Shown here piece after piece: positions 51,288 to 59,610 of a stretch of 64,000 nt of DNA. This DNA is from Pasteurellaceae bacterium Orientalotternb1 (GTDB lineage: Bacteria; Pseudomonadota; Gammaproteobacteria; Enterobacterales; Pasteurellaceae), in assembly GCA_011455275.1 (NCBI GenBank), contig CP015028.1:1958911-2022910 (forward strand). Direction: 5' to 3'. The notes under the pieces are model-generated. The model searched no databases, was not told the origin of the DNA, and saw only the letters and a list, made by a program, of their open reading frames with translations. How positions within the stretch are numbered: the stretch's first letter is position 1; each line of letters starts with the position of its first letter. The position numbers and the translations under genes were made by a program.

Positions 51288-52265
51288 ATGACCCAACACA
51301 TTACCTTACAAACGGAAGTCACTTCCGATTTACTCGGTGCAAGGCTCGATCAAGCCTTGGCACAACTTTTTCCCGATTACTCTCGCTCTCGTATTAAAGT
51401 ATGGATTGAAAATAACCAAGTAACCGTAAATGGAGCTGTCGTAAATAAAGCCCGTGAAAAAGTGTTCGGCGGCGAACAGATTGAAATTCAAGCCGAAATG
51501 GAAGATGAAGTGCGATTTGAGCCTGAAAATATCCCGCTTAACATTGTGTATGAAGATGATGATATTTTAGTAATCAACAAACCAAAAGATCTGGTGGTTC
51601 ACCCTGGGGCGGGCAATCCAAATGGCACTGTGCTCAATGCGTTGCTCCATCACTATCCGCAAATTGCCGAAGTACCACGGGCGGGCATTGTGCATCGCTT
51701 GGATAAAGATACTACGGGACTGATGGTGGTTGCAAAAACCATTCCTGCACAAACCCATTTGGTGACGGCATTGCAAAAACGGGAAATTACCCGTGAATAC
51801 GAAGCGGTCGCTAGCGGTATTATGACCCAAGGAGGCAAAGTCGATGAGCCAATGGCTCGCCATCCAACTAAACGCACAGCGATGGCGGTTCACCCAATGG
51901 GCAAACCAGCAGTCACGCACTATCGTATTATGGAACGTTTCCGCAACTACACCCGTTTGCGTTTGCGTTTGGAAACTGGGCGAACCCACCAAATTCGTGT
52001 GCATATGGCTCACATCGCTCACCCGTTACTTGGCGATCAACTTTATGGTGGTCGCCCACGTCCTCCCAAAGGGGCAAGTGAAGAGTTTCTGAGCGTTCTG
52101 CGTAACTTTAAACGCCAAGCCTTGCACGCAGCAATGCTACGCTTACACCACCCAATTACCAATGAATTGATGGAATGGCACGCCCCGTTACCTGATGATT
52201 TTATTGCGTTAATTGATGCCTTAAAAGCCGACTATCTGCTTTACAAAGACGAATTGGACTACTAG
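51288..52265 (+). CDS. rluD: 23S rRNA pseudouridine synthase RluD
   Basis: RluD makes pseudouridines 1911, 1915 and 1917 in helix 69 of 23S rRNA. The 325-residue protein has an N-terminal S4 domain (GARLDQALAQLFPDYSRSRI), the catalytic GIVHRLDKDTTGLMVVAKT near residue 135 and LETGRTHQIRVHMAHI. It follows the TATTTTATCGG-containing 146-bp divergent region shared with bamD. Confidence 0.96.
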   Translation: MTQHITLQTEVTSDLLGARLDQALAQLFPDYSRSRIKVWIENNQVTVNGAVVNKAREKVFGGEQIEIQAEMEDEVRFEPENIPLNIVYEDDDILVINKPKDLVVHPGAGNPNGTVLNALLHHYPQIAEVPRAGIVHRLDKDTTGLMVVAKTIPAQTHLVTALQKREITREYEAVASGIMTQGGKVDEPMARHPTKRTAMAVHPMGKPAVTHYRIMERFRNYTRLRLRLETGRTHQIRVHMAHIAHPLLGDQLYGGRPRPPKGASEEFLSVLRNFKRQALHAAMLRLHHPITNELMEWHAPLPDDFIALIDALKADYLLYKDELDY

Positions 52266-52274
52266 AAAGAGAAT

Positions 52275-52349
52275 ACAAGCGGTCAGTTCCCAACAGCATT
52301 TTGCAAATATTAGCGATTTGCAAAATATTGGGCGGATCTGACCGCTTGT
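52275..52349. terminator. Extended inverted USS pair between rluD and hicB
   Basis: ACAAGCGGTCAG (52275-52286) and CTGACCGCTTGT (52338-52349) form the outer stem; ATTTTGCAAAT (52298-52308) and ATTTGCAAAAT (52316-52326) form an inner stem with an ATTAGCG loop. Two complete extended USSs thus face each other as a long stem-loop between convergent genes. Confidence 0.65.
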
Positions 52350-52682
52350 TTATTCAATGCCTTTTGCTAACGTTTGATTGATCCATTCATTCAAACTAAG
52401 ATCTTGTGCAGCGGCTGCGATCACTACTGCTTCGTGTAATTCAGGGCTAATCCGCACATTAAATCTACCCGAATAATGTCGGTAAGGGATAATACCTTTT
52501 TCTTGGCACAGATCGAGAAATACTTTTAAGCTCAGTTCACCTTCTCGGCGTAAATCATTTACGTTGTCGGCATAAAAATCCGCGCCACCATTGAGCCCAA
52601 TAAATTCACCACGAAAAAGTTCCGTTTCAGGATCATAGGCAATCATTGCTTTATGTCCGTTAATTTCCATTACATTACGCAT
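52350..52682 (-). CDS. hicB: HicB-family antitoxin
   Basis: The antitoxin of a type II HicAB pair. The 110-residue protein has the N-terminal partial RNase H-like HicB fold (HKAMIAYDPETELFRGEFIG, ADNVNDLRREGELSLKVFLD) and a C-terminal ribbon-helix-helix DNA-binding domain (SGRFNVRISPELHEAVVIAA). The ATG at 52682 overlaps the hicA stop by 8 bp (ATGCGTAA); the longer in-frame ATG at 52697 and a shorter one at 52670 are less likely. The stop codon directly abuts a USS. Confidence 0.9.
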   Translation of the reverse strand: MRNVMEINGHKAMIAYDPETELFRGEFIGLNGGADFYADNVNDLRREGELSLKVFLDLCQEKGIIPYRHYSGRFNVRISPELHEAVVIAAAAQDLSLNEWINQTLAKGIE

Positions 52683-52950
52683 AAGGATAGACTCCATTTT
52701 CTGCTAACCATTTTCGAATAGAAACCACAGCCCCTTTGTCGGTATCAAGAGAAGGGTGTGGGCGGTGAAACACTTTAACTTGCCCAAATAAAACAACCGC
52801 CACTCGGCTCCCTTCCCGTTCTATAATCTCTGCTCCTAACTCAAGCAACAGAGCTTCAATCTGAAGCCATTTGATATTGGCAGAAGTGGGTTGTTGATAA
52901 ATAAGGCTTAATGTTCGCTGATGTTTCTTTCTTAAGTGATTTGACACCAT
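52675..52950 (-). CDS. hicA: HicA-family toxin, Gly-Ser-Arg variant
   Basis: The toxin of the pair, a predicted mRNA interferase with a double-stranded-RNA-binding-like fold. The 91-residue protein has KHQRTLSLIYQQPTSANIKW, ALLLELGAEIIEREGSRVAV, VFHRPHPSLDTDKGAVVSIR and KWLAENGVYP. Classical HicA proteins have a catalytic His in Gly-Ser-His; this one reads GSR, with histidines later in FHRPHP, a form I know from other HicA relatives. No clear ribosome site precedes the ATG, consistent with low toxin expression. Confidence 0.87.
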   Translation of the reverse strand: MVSNHLRKKHQRTLSLIYQQPTSANIKWLQIEALLLELGAEIIEREGSRVAVVLFGQVKVFHRPHPSLDTDKGAVVSIRKWLAENGVYPYA

Positions 52951-52962
52951 AATTTAGTACTA

Positions 52963-53001
52963 TTTTATGCAGAGTATGAATAATATGCAAACAGCATAAA
53001 A
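52963..53001. promoter_or_regulatory. Candidate hicAB operator (inverted repeat)
   Basis: TTTTATGC (52963-52970) and GCATAAAA (52994-53001) are a perfect inverted repeat 13 bp upstream of the hicA start, spaced by 23 bp. On the minus strand the inner arm contains GCATAAAAT, which could be the -10 element. Autoregulation through HicB is inferred from the family. Confidence 0.45.
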
Positions 53002-53074
53002 GTAAATTAATTATCATTTAAGCAGAAAAATGTTGTTTTTCGATCTGTATCGCAAAATTTAAATCATCGAGTTG

Positions 53075-55006
53075 CTATTCCCTCGCCAATGCGGTAATCG
53101 GGTTAAGCCTTGCGGCATTGCGGGCGGGCATATAGCCAAAAATAATGCCAATGAGCGTCGAGCAAATCACGGCTGCGATGATGGAGAAAGTCGAGAAAAT
53201 CATCACAAAATTGCTGGCGAAGGTGTTGAAAACCAAGCCGAAAATCAGTGCAAGCAAAATGCCCGTCACCCCGCCAATCAAGCAGATCAAAATCGCTTCA
53301 ATCAGAAACTGTTGCAAAATATTTGCCTGCCTTGCCCCAATTGCCATTCGCACGCCGATCTCTTTGGTGCGTTCCGTCACCGAAACTAACATAATATTCA
53401 TCACGCCAATACCGCCAACCACTAATGAAATCAAGGCGATCGACGAAATCAGCAGCCGCATTGTGTTGGTCGTGCTTTCGATCGTCTGTTTGATGGTGTC
53501 GGTGTTCATCACAAAGAAATCTTTTTTGCCGTGGCGAGTAAGCAAAAACTGGGTCAGATCTTTTTCTGCCACTTGCGTGTTGATTTCATCGTGAATTTTT
53601 ACGGTAATCGAATCAATTTTGCTGTTACCCGAAATTTTGTACATCGCCGTGGTGTAAGGGATCCAAATCTGCAGGCTGTTGCTGTTCATTCCTATTCCGC
53701 TGGTAATGGCTACCCCGATGATTTTTAACGGTTTTTTGTTGATCATAATGATCTTCCCAAGCGGTGAAATTTGGCTAAAAATTTGCTTGGCAGTGTTGTC
53801 ATCAACTACCGCCACTTGCTCGCTGTGTTTCACATCGTTCGGGGTGAAAAACGCTCCTTGCTGCAAATGGATGCCTTTCACATCAAAAAACTGTTCGCCC
53901 ACGCCTTTGACTTGAGCGGTGTAATCTTGATTACCAAAGGTCAGCACACCACTCACTGCACTATTTGGCGTAGCACTTTCGATATAACTCTGTTTTGCTA
54001 ACGCATCGGAATCGGCAACGGTGAGATTTTGCATTTTCTCTGCTCGCCGATCGCCAAAACCCGTACCGTTGTAAATATCCATTGTGTTTGTGCCTAACGC
54101 ATTGATATTTGAGAGAATTTGTTGCTGTGAACCGTTGCCCAATGCAACTACGGAAATCACCGAGGTAATTCCAATAATGATACCAAGCATCGTCAAAAGC
54201 GAGCGGAGTTTGTGAACCACAATCGCTTTTACCGACATTTTGAACGATTCCATCAGCTGATCTTGATAGAAACGAAACCGTTTTTTCGCAGGTGGAGTTG
54301 CAAAATTTTCAGCGGATCTGACCGCTTGTTTTTGTTCATCCGAAATTATTTCGCCGTCTTTGATCTCAATAATGCGATTGGCAAATGCCGCCACTTGCTT
54401 GTCGTGAGTGACCAAAATAATCGTATGTCCTTCTTGATGCAGTTGCTGCAAAGTCGCCATCACCGTTTCGCCGCTTTTCGAATCTAACGCTCCCGTTGGC
54501 TCGTCCGCTAAGATGATTTCACCTCCGTTCATCAGGGCACGAGCGATACTCACTCGTTGCTGCTGACCGCCTGAAAGCTGGTTCGGCTTGTTATGTAAGC
54601 GGTCGCCCAAGCCCAATTTTTGCAATAGTTGTGTAGCTCGCTCTAAACGGCGTTGTTGATCCAACCCTGCATAAATCGCGGGCAGGGCAACATTTTCCAC
54701 CGCAGAGAGCGTAGAAAGTAAGTTATAGCGTTGAAAAATAAAGCCAAATTTCTGCTGACGGAGATCGGAAAGTGCGTTGCTATCTAACTGGCTGACTTCC
54801 TGCCCTGCGATTTGATATGAGCCTGAACTGGCGGTATCCAAGCAGCCGATGATGTTCATCAAGGTCGATTTGCCCGAACCTGATGCCCCAATAACCGCAA
54901 TAAAATCGCCTTGTTTAATTTCAAGGTTGATGTTTTTGAGAATTTGCGTGCGGTTCTCGCCCTCGCCAAAAAATTTGTTCAAGCCACAAATTTGCAAAAT
55001 ATTCAT
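53075..55006 (-). CDS. macB: MacB, ABC-type tripartite efflux permease/ATPase
   Basis: MacB couples ATP hydrolysis to export of macrolides, peptides or haem precursors through MacA and an outer-membrane TolC-type channel. The 643-residue protein has an N-terminal ABC domain (VIGASGSGKSTLMNIIG, NQLSGGQQQRVSIARALMN, ILADEPTGALD), a first membrane helix near residue 275 (SLLTMLGIIIGITSVISVVA), a large periplasmic domain and three C-terminal helices (GGIGVMNIMLVSVTERTKEI). The 16-bp gap from macA is made almost entirely of a USS. No tolC is in the window. Confidence 0.96.
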   Translation of the reverse strand: MNILQICGLNKFFGEGENRTQILKNINLEIKQGDFIAVIGASGSGKSTLMNIIGCLDTASSGSYQIAGQEVSQLDSNALSDLRQQKFGFIFQRYNLLSTLSAVENVALPAIYAGLDQQRRLERATQLLQKLGLGDRLHNKPNQLSGGQQQRVSIARALMNGGEIILADEPTGALDSKSGETVMATLQQLHQEGHTIILVTHDKQVAAFANRIIEIKDGEIISDEQKQAVRSAENFATPPAKKRFRFYQDQLMESFKMSVKAIVVHKLRSLLTMLGIIIGITSVISVVALGNGSQQQILSNINALGTNTMDIYNGTGFGDRRAEKMQNLTVADSDALAKQSYIESATPNSAVSGVLTFGNQDYTAQVKGVGEQFFDVKGIHLQQGAFFTPNDVKHSEQVAVVDDNTAKQIFSQISPLGKIIMINKKPLKIIGVAITSGIGMNSNSLQIWIPYTTAMYKISGNSKIDSITVKIHDEINTQVAEKDLTQFLLTRHGKKDFFVMNTDTIKQTIESTTNTMRLLISSIALISLVVGGIGVMNIMLVSVTERTKEIGVRMAIGARQANILQQFLIEAILICLIGGVTGILLALIFGLVFNTFASNFVMIFSTFSIIAAVICSTLIGIIFGYMPARNAARLNPITALARE

Positions 55007-55013
55007 AGAAACT

Positions 55014-55023
55014 GACCGCTTGT
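55014..55023 (-). repeat. USS fused to the macA stop and spanning the macA-macB gap
   Basis: Minus strand TAACAAGCGGTCAG followed by TTTCT and the macB ATG. The stop codon, the USS and the ribosome-binding region share 16 bp. Confidence 0.8.
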
Positions 55024-56177
55024 TAGAACATTCGTGGACGGCGGGCGGAGCTACCCTCCTGCTCGCCTTGGTTAATTTGAGATGAAATCACCTTTTCGCC
55101 TTCCGCTAGCCCCGATAAAATCTGGGTACGATGGTCGTCATTTAAGCCGATTTTCACTTCCCGTTTTTCCGCTTTGCCATCAACTAACACTTCAACAAAA
55201 GTTTTGCGACCTTCACGTTTGAGGGTCATCGTTGGAACCAACAAAGCATTCTCAATTTTCGCCACTTGAATTTGAGCTTGTGCCGTCATTCCAATTCGCA
55301 ATTGGTTGTCAGGGTTATCCACCACGCTGTTGGCATAAAAATAGACCGCTTTGGTATTGGCGACAGATTCGGTGTATTCGTTATCGGTCAGTGTCGTCAA
55401 AGCAGGATCGATCGAGCTAATCGTGCTGTGATAAGGTTTGTCGGGATCGGAAAGGGTGGTAAAACGTACTTTCATACCCTTGACGATTTTAGTAATGTCG
55501 CCTTCGGAAATTTCCAACTTAATCAACATTTTAGACAAATCCGCCACTTGCACAATGGTTGGCGTGGTTTGATTGGCATTAACGGTCTGCCCTTCAGACA
55601 CGGGGATCGAAATCACCGTAGCATCAATCGGTGAATGAATTTTGGTATAGCCTAAATTGGTTTGAGCAGTGTTCACTTCAATTTCAGCTTGCTTGATGGC
55701 TGCACTCACTTCTTTGATCGCTGCTTCCGCACTGGCAAAGGTATTTTTTGCGGAATCCAGCTCCGCTAGACTAGTCGATTTTTGCCGATAGAGCGTTTGA
55801 TTGCGTTCAAAATTCGCTTTGGCGATCTCATAATTCACCGTTTTGGCTTTGAGCTGGGCTTGATAAGATGCCAATTTCGCCTGTGCGGTTTCTAACGCAT
55901 TGCGTTGGGTTTGTGAATCGATCTCGGCGATCAAATCCCCCGCTTTCAACGGCTGCCCAAGTGTAACGTGAATTTTTTCAATTTTTCCAGACGCTTGTGC
56001 CCCCACTTCCACCCGCTGCAACGCTCGCACCGTTCCTGTAGCAATCACTGATTTTTCTAAATTGCCTCTTTGCACCGTTTCAGTGAGATAGGTAATCTCG
56101 TTTCCCTGTTGCTGCGTGAAAAAATAAGCCCCGCCCGCCAAAAGTGCAATCAGTAATAAAATTAAGCCTTTTTTCAT
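55023..56177 (-). CDS. macA: MacA, periplasmic adaptor of the MacAB pump
   Basis: MacA bridges MacB and the outer-membrane channel. The 384-residue protein has one N-terminal membrane helix (GLILLLIALLAGGAYFF), a lipoyl-like domain (VEVGAQASGKIEKIHVTLGQ, GYTKIHSPIDATVISIPVSE), a long coiled-coil hairpin at about residues 95-165 (KLASYQAQLKAKTVNYEIAK) and a beta-barrel/membrane-proximal domain. A poorly conserved SSARRPRMF tail ends the protein. Confidence 0.95.
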   Translation of the reverse strand: MKKGLILLLIALLAGGAYFFTQQQGNEITYLTETVQRGNLEKSVIATGTVRALQRVEVGAQASGKIEKIHVTLGQPLKAGDLIAEIDSQTQRNALETAQAKLASYQAQLKAKTVNYEIAKANFERNQTLYRQKSTSLAELDSAKNTFASAEAAIKEVSAAIKQAEIEVNTAQTNLGYTKIHSPIDATVISIPVSEGQTVNANQTTPTIVQVADLSKMLIKLEISEGDITKIVKGMKVRFTTLSDPDKPYHSTISSIDPALTTLTDNEYTESVANTKAVYFYANSVVDNPDNQLRIGMTAQAQIQVAKIENALLVPTMTLKREGRKTFVEVLVDGKAEKREVKIGLNDDHRTQILSGLAEGEKVISSQINQGEQEGSSARRPRMF

Positions 56178-56233
56178 TTTTCCTCTCTTTATTCTTCTCT
56201 GTTGAGGTGTCTATGGCTGAAAATACCCCTGAA

Positions 56234-56947
56234 TTATGAAGAAAAAATTAAACCTATAACAAAAATGGTGATAATCACAAACTCCAACATTCCCACCTGC
56301 TTGATTGACCATTTCAGTTTCGGCACAAACAATGCTCGAATCAAACCAACCAAATAAGCTATAGCGATAGCAAACTGACCGCATAAGGCGTAAATGGTTC
56401 CAAGAACGAGATGCGACACTAAACTGAGTTTTAAATAGTGCGGATTTTTACGTTCACGGGCAACACTTTTGATATACAAAGTCGTCGCAATAAAAAACAG
56501 CGTTGGGTGGAGCAAAATCGTAAAATTGTATTGTTCGGTGGCTAGATAGCAACTTGCCATCCCTACCACGCCAAAAGTGAGAATACCTGCGATGTCATTG
56601 AGCAAGTTACGTTCATCACGCCGCTTGGCGTAGTGAATTTGCACTAACACAAGCGGTAAGATCGGCAGCAAAAATTGCAAAATGGAGAACTTGAACAGTA
56701 GCAGTGGAAAAGCAAAAATCGCAGCGATCACCGCATAAATCGCCGCCCATTTTTTATATTTAGCGTTTTGCTTTTTGCTGAAAATTGACAAAAACGGATA
56801 GGAAAAGAAATACAAAAACAGCCACGCCAGTCCGAGCCACAAATGCGGAAAAATCCATTCACTTGCCACAATACCATAAAAATACGGCACAAATGCCATC
56901 ACTAACGCTCCGTGTTGATTTGATAGAATCGGTTTCTCGTTAAACAT
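56234..56947 (-). CDS. YwiC-like membrane protein
   Basis: A 237-residue integral membrane protein with about seven hydrophobic segments. The N-terminal NQHGALVMAFVPYFYGI matches the NQHGAW-type opening of the YwiC-like family, and LNDIAGILTFGVVGMASCYL is a further conserved stretch. The function of this family is unknown. It lies 57 bp upstream of macA in the same direction but has no obvious link to efflux. A USS core occurs inside the gene at 56648. Confidence 0.82.
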   Translation of the reverse strand: MFNEKPILSNQHGALVMAFVPYFYGIVASEWIFPHLWLGLAWLFLYFFSYPFLSIFSKKQNAKYKKWAAIYAVIAAIFAFPLLLFKFSILQFLLPILPLVLVQIHYAKRRDERNLLNDIAGILTFGVVGMASCYLATEQYNFTILLHPTLFFIATTLYIKSVARERKNPHYLKLSLVSHLVLGTIYALCGQFAIAIAYLVGLIRALFVPKLKWSIKQVGMLEFVIITIFVIGLIFSS

Positions 56948-56986
56948 ATTTCCCCCAAAATCTTTTCACCACACTATTAAAACAAA

Positions 56987-57009
56987 AAACCGAGCAAATC
57001 GCTCGGTTT
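56987..57009 (-). terminator. Rho-independent terminator of trhP
   Basis: AAACCGAGC and GCTCGGTTT form a perfect 9-bp stem with an AAATC loop. On the minus strand it ends in TTTTTTGTTTT. Confidence 0.88.
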
Positions 57010-57015
57010 ATTTTG

Positions 57016-58398
57016 TTAAGATTTATGTGGGTTGCGAGTATTGCTATCGACTAGATTTCGCATCAATAAAGCGTAATCCAATTCAATATCCGTAGGCACA
57101 TCTAAGAACACGAAATGCCCATCACCAAGCCCTGCTTCGACGGCTTCATTTTTACGGTTGAGCATTTGTTCGATTTTAAACACGATATTGCCTTTCGGGG
57201 TCATCATTTCCACTTCATCACCCAACAGGAATTTGTTTTTCACTGCCACTTCCGCCATTCCTTGCTCATTGCGTTTGCCAGTAAATTCACCCACGAACTG
57301 CTGACGTTCCGAAATGGAATAGCCGTAGTCATAGTTTTGGTATTCATCGTGAGTGTGACGGCGGAGAAAACCTTCCGTATAACCACGGTGAGCAAGGCTT
57401 TCGAGCGTATCCATTAGGCTTTCATCAAACGGCTTACCTGCCACCGCATCATCAATCGCTTTGCGGTATACTTGAGCGGTTCTGGCACAGTAGTAGAACG
57501 ATTTGGTTCGCCCTTCGATTTTGAGCGAATGCACGCCAATTTGGGCTAATTTTTCAACGTGTTGCACCGCTCGCAGATCTTTCGAGTTCATAATGTAGGT
57601 GCCGTGTTCGTCTTCGTAAGCGGTCATTTGCTCATCTGGTTTTTGCGTTTCCGCAAGCAAGAACACTTTGCTGGTGGTATCGCCTTCGCCTAACGTTGGG
57701 GCAACATTTTTAATCTGAATTTGTTGGCTTGGGTCGATTTTTGCAGACACTATATTGCCGATGTCATCAACTTTGCCTTCTTCCACTTGATATTCCCAAC
57801 GGCAAGCATTGGTGCAAGTGCCTTGGTTTGGATCCCGCTTGTTGATGTAACCTGATAACAAACAACGTCCCGAATACGCCATACATAACGCCCCGTGCAC
57901 AAAAATTTCAATTTCCATATCGGGCACTTGTTGGCGAATTTCCGCAATCTCATCAATCGATAATTCACGGGACAAAATCACACGGGTCAAGCCCATTTGT
58001 CGCCAGAACTTCACTGTTGCCCAGTTTACCGCATTCGCTTGCACCGACAGATGAATATCCATTTGCGGAAAATGTTCACGCACTAACATAATCAAACCTG
58101 GGTCAGACATAATCAACGCATCAGGTTGCATTGCCACCACAGGCTCTAAATCTTTGATAAAGGTTTTCAGTTTGGAATTGTGTGGAGCTATATTCACCAC
58201 GACATAGAATTTTTTACCGAGAGCGTGGGCTTCATCAATGCCGATTTTTAGGTTGGCGTGGTTAAATTCATTGTTGCGGACCCGCAAGCTATAACGAGGC
58301 TGCCCTGCGTAAACGGCATCGGCACCATAGGCAAAGGCGTAACGCATATTTTTCAGTGAGCCTGCTGGTGAAAGCAGTTCTGGTTTATGTGCTAACAT
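57016..58398 (-). CDS. trhP: TrhP (YegQ), prephenate-dependent tRNA uridine-34 hydroxylase, U32 family
   Basis: TrhP is a peptidase-U32-family protein that makes 5-hydroxyuridine at tRNA position 34. The 460-residue protein has the U32 core (LLSPAGSLKNMRYAFAYGAD, VHGALCMAYSGRCLLSGYIN) and cysteines in CTNACRWEY that with the first group may hold an iron-sulfur cluster. The C-terminal beta domain includes FVGEFTGKRNEQGMAEVAVK. The ATG at 58398 is chosen over an in-frame TTG at 58422. Confidence 0.92.
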   Translation of the reverse strand: MLAHKPELLSPAGSLKNMRYAFAYGADAVYAGQPRYSLRVRNNEFNHANLKIGIDEAHALGKKFYVVVNIAPHNSKLKTFIKDLEPVVAMQPDALIMSDPGLIMLVREHFPQMDIHLSVQANAVNWATVKFWRQMGLTRVILSRELSIDEIAEIRQQVPDMEIEIFVHGALCMAYSGRCLLSGYINKRDPNQGTCTNACRWEYQVEEGKVDDIGNIVSAKIDPSQQIQIKNVAPTLGEGDTTSKVFLLAETQKPDEQMTAYEDEHGTYIMNSKDLRAVQHVEKLAQIGVHSLKIEGRTKSFYYCARTAQVYRKAIDDAVAGKPFDESLMDTLESLAHRGYTEGFLRRHTHDEYQNYDYGYSISERQQFVGEFTGKRNEQGMAEVAVKNKFLLGDEVEMMTPKGNIVFKIEQMLNRKNEAVEAGLGDGHFVFLDVPTDIELDYALLMRNLVDSNTRNPHKS

Positions 58399-58599
58399 TG
58401 GATTTCTCTTTTCTGATAACAAGTCAGGATTTCCCCGCAGGGAACGTTAATAAAGTAAAAGGCGTGCATTTTGGCGAAAATTTGCTTTTCTCGCAAGCGA
58501 TAAATCCGCTAGAATGCAACGGATTTTGGACGGCTATCTAATTGGCAGTTCAAATCATTTGGATTTCTCTTTTCTTTTATTTACTGTGGGAATTTTTTT

Positions 58600-58968
58600 A
58601 TGACAACATTAAAATCTTTATTCGTTGCAAGTTTACTTGTAGCCAGCACTTCTGTTCTTGCAAACCCAGTATCAACTGCAATGAAACAGATGAACAGCCA
58701 ACTTTCAACACTGACCAATGCCGCAGACAGTGCCGCATTTGAACAAAGTGCAGATGCTTTTTTAACCGCATCAAAATCGGCTCAACGTAATAAGCCGAAA
58801 GATTTAAACGATGCAGAATACCAAGACTATCAAGCAGGCTTGCAACAAGTTATTGACATTGTTGAACAATCTAAAAAATTGGCAGCAGAAGGTAAATTAC
58901 CTGAAGCGAAAGCCGCACTTGGACAGTTAGATGCAATTAAAAAAACCTATCACAAAAAATATAAATAA
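58600..58968 (+). CDS. cybC: Cytochrome b562 family protein
   Basis: A periplasmic four-helix-bundle haem protein. The 122-residue precursor has a signal peptide ending SVLANP. In E. coli cytochrome b562 the haem is held by Met7 and His102 of the mature protein; here AMKQMNSQLSTL supplies a Met near the mature N-terminus and KKTYHKKYK a His near the C-terminus, so haem binding is likely. No CxxCH is present, so it is a non-covalent b-type protein. A 130-bp gap with a terminator separates it from creA. Confidence 0.87.
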   Translation: MTTLKSLFVASLLVASTSVLANPVSTAMKQMNSQLSTLTNAADSAAFEQSADAFLTASKSAQRNKPKDLNDAEYQDYQAGLQQVIDIVEQSKKLAAEGKLPEAKAALGQLDAIKKTYHKKYK

Positions 58969-58991
58969 AATGTTGGGATAGTAAGAGATAA

Positions 58992-59022
58992 AAAGGCGTT
59001 ATTCAGAAAGGATAACGCCTTT
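58992..59022 (+). terminator. Terminator of cybC
   Basis: AAAGGCGTTAT and ATAACGCCTTT form a perfect 11-bp stem with a 9-nt loop. The T run is short (TTTATTCAT). Confidence 0.8.
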
Positions 59023-59060
59023 ATTCATACTTCCGTGCATTCTTTACCAAAGGAGTTCAA

Positions 59061-59543
59061 ATGAAATTTAAACACTTATTTTTAGGTTTAGCTATGGCAA
59101 CAGCAACATCTACTTTTGCGAGTGACGATTTAATTCGTTTAGGGTCGGTTTCCACTAAGTGGAACGCATTAGGCAAAAATGATCGTATTGAAGTCGTTGG
59201 CTTCCAAGACAAAGATTTGAACGTGACTTGCTATCTTTCTTATGCCGAAAAAGGGGGATTGAAAGAGTTTGTCGGTTTAGAAGAAGACACGTCTGATGGC
59301 TCTATTCATTGTGTTCAAACGGGTAATATCAGCGAAGAAGAACTACAAAAAGCCGCTAAGAAAGGACAAAAAGAAGAAGTGTTCAAACGCAAAACTTCGC
59401 TTTTGTTTAAATCGATGCAAGTGGTGCGTTTTATTGATTTCGACAACGGCTCAATCGTCTATTTAGTCTATTCTGACCGAGTAATTGAAGGTTCGCCGAA
59501 GAATTCAATTTCTGTAGTGAAAATCCACAACAGCACAGAATAA
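59061..59543 (+). CDS. creA: CreA family periplasmic protein
   Basis: A 160-residue secreted protein with a signal peptide ending STFASD. RIEVVGFQDKDLNVTCYLS, GLEEDTSDGSIHCVQTGNIS and TSLLFKSMQVVRFIDFDNGS reproduce E. coli CreA, including two cysteines likely to form a disulfide. The molecular function of CreA is not known. The ribosome site is AAAGGAGTTCAA. There is no creBCD nearby. Confidence 0.92.
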   Translation: MKFKHLFLGLAMATATSTFASDDLIRLGSVSTKWNALGKNDRIEVVGFQDKDLNVTCYLSYAEKGGLKEFVGLEEDTSDGSIHCVQTGNISEEELQKAAKKGQKEEVFKRKTSLLFKSMQVVRFIDFDNGSIVYLVYSDRVIEGSPKNSISVVKIHNSTE

Positions 59544-59566
59544 TTGCAAAAAATTCTCGTAATCTG

Positions 59567-59576
59567 ACCGCTTGTC
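59567..59576 (-). repeat. USS after creA
   Basis: GACCGCTTGT preceded by TTGCAAAAAATTC, 24 bp after the creA stop and just before the shared terminator. Confidence 0.85.
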
Positions 59577-59583
59577 ACACCAA

Positions 59584-59603
59584 AAAGGGGCTTTCGCCCC
59601 TTT
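59584..59603. terminator. Bidirectional terminator creA / gnd
   Basis: AAAGGGGC and GCCCCTTT form an 8-bp GC-rich stem with a TTTC loop, with A on the left and T on the right, between convergent creA and gnd. Confidence 0.85.
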
Positions 59604-59610
59604 CATTTCA

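Noticed and set aside
58542-58742. Short plus-strand ORFs overlapping cybC and other small ORFs opposite long genes
   Set aside because: They are frame shadows without ribosome sites or recognisable protein features.
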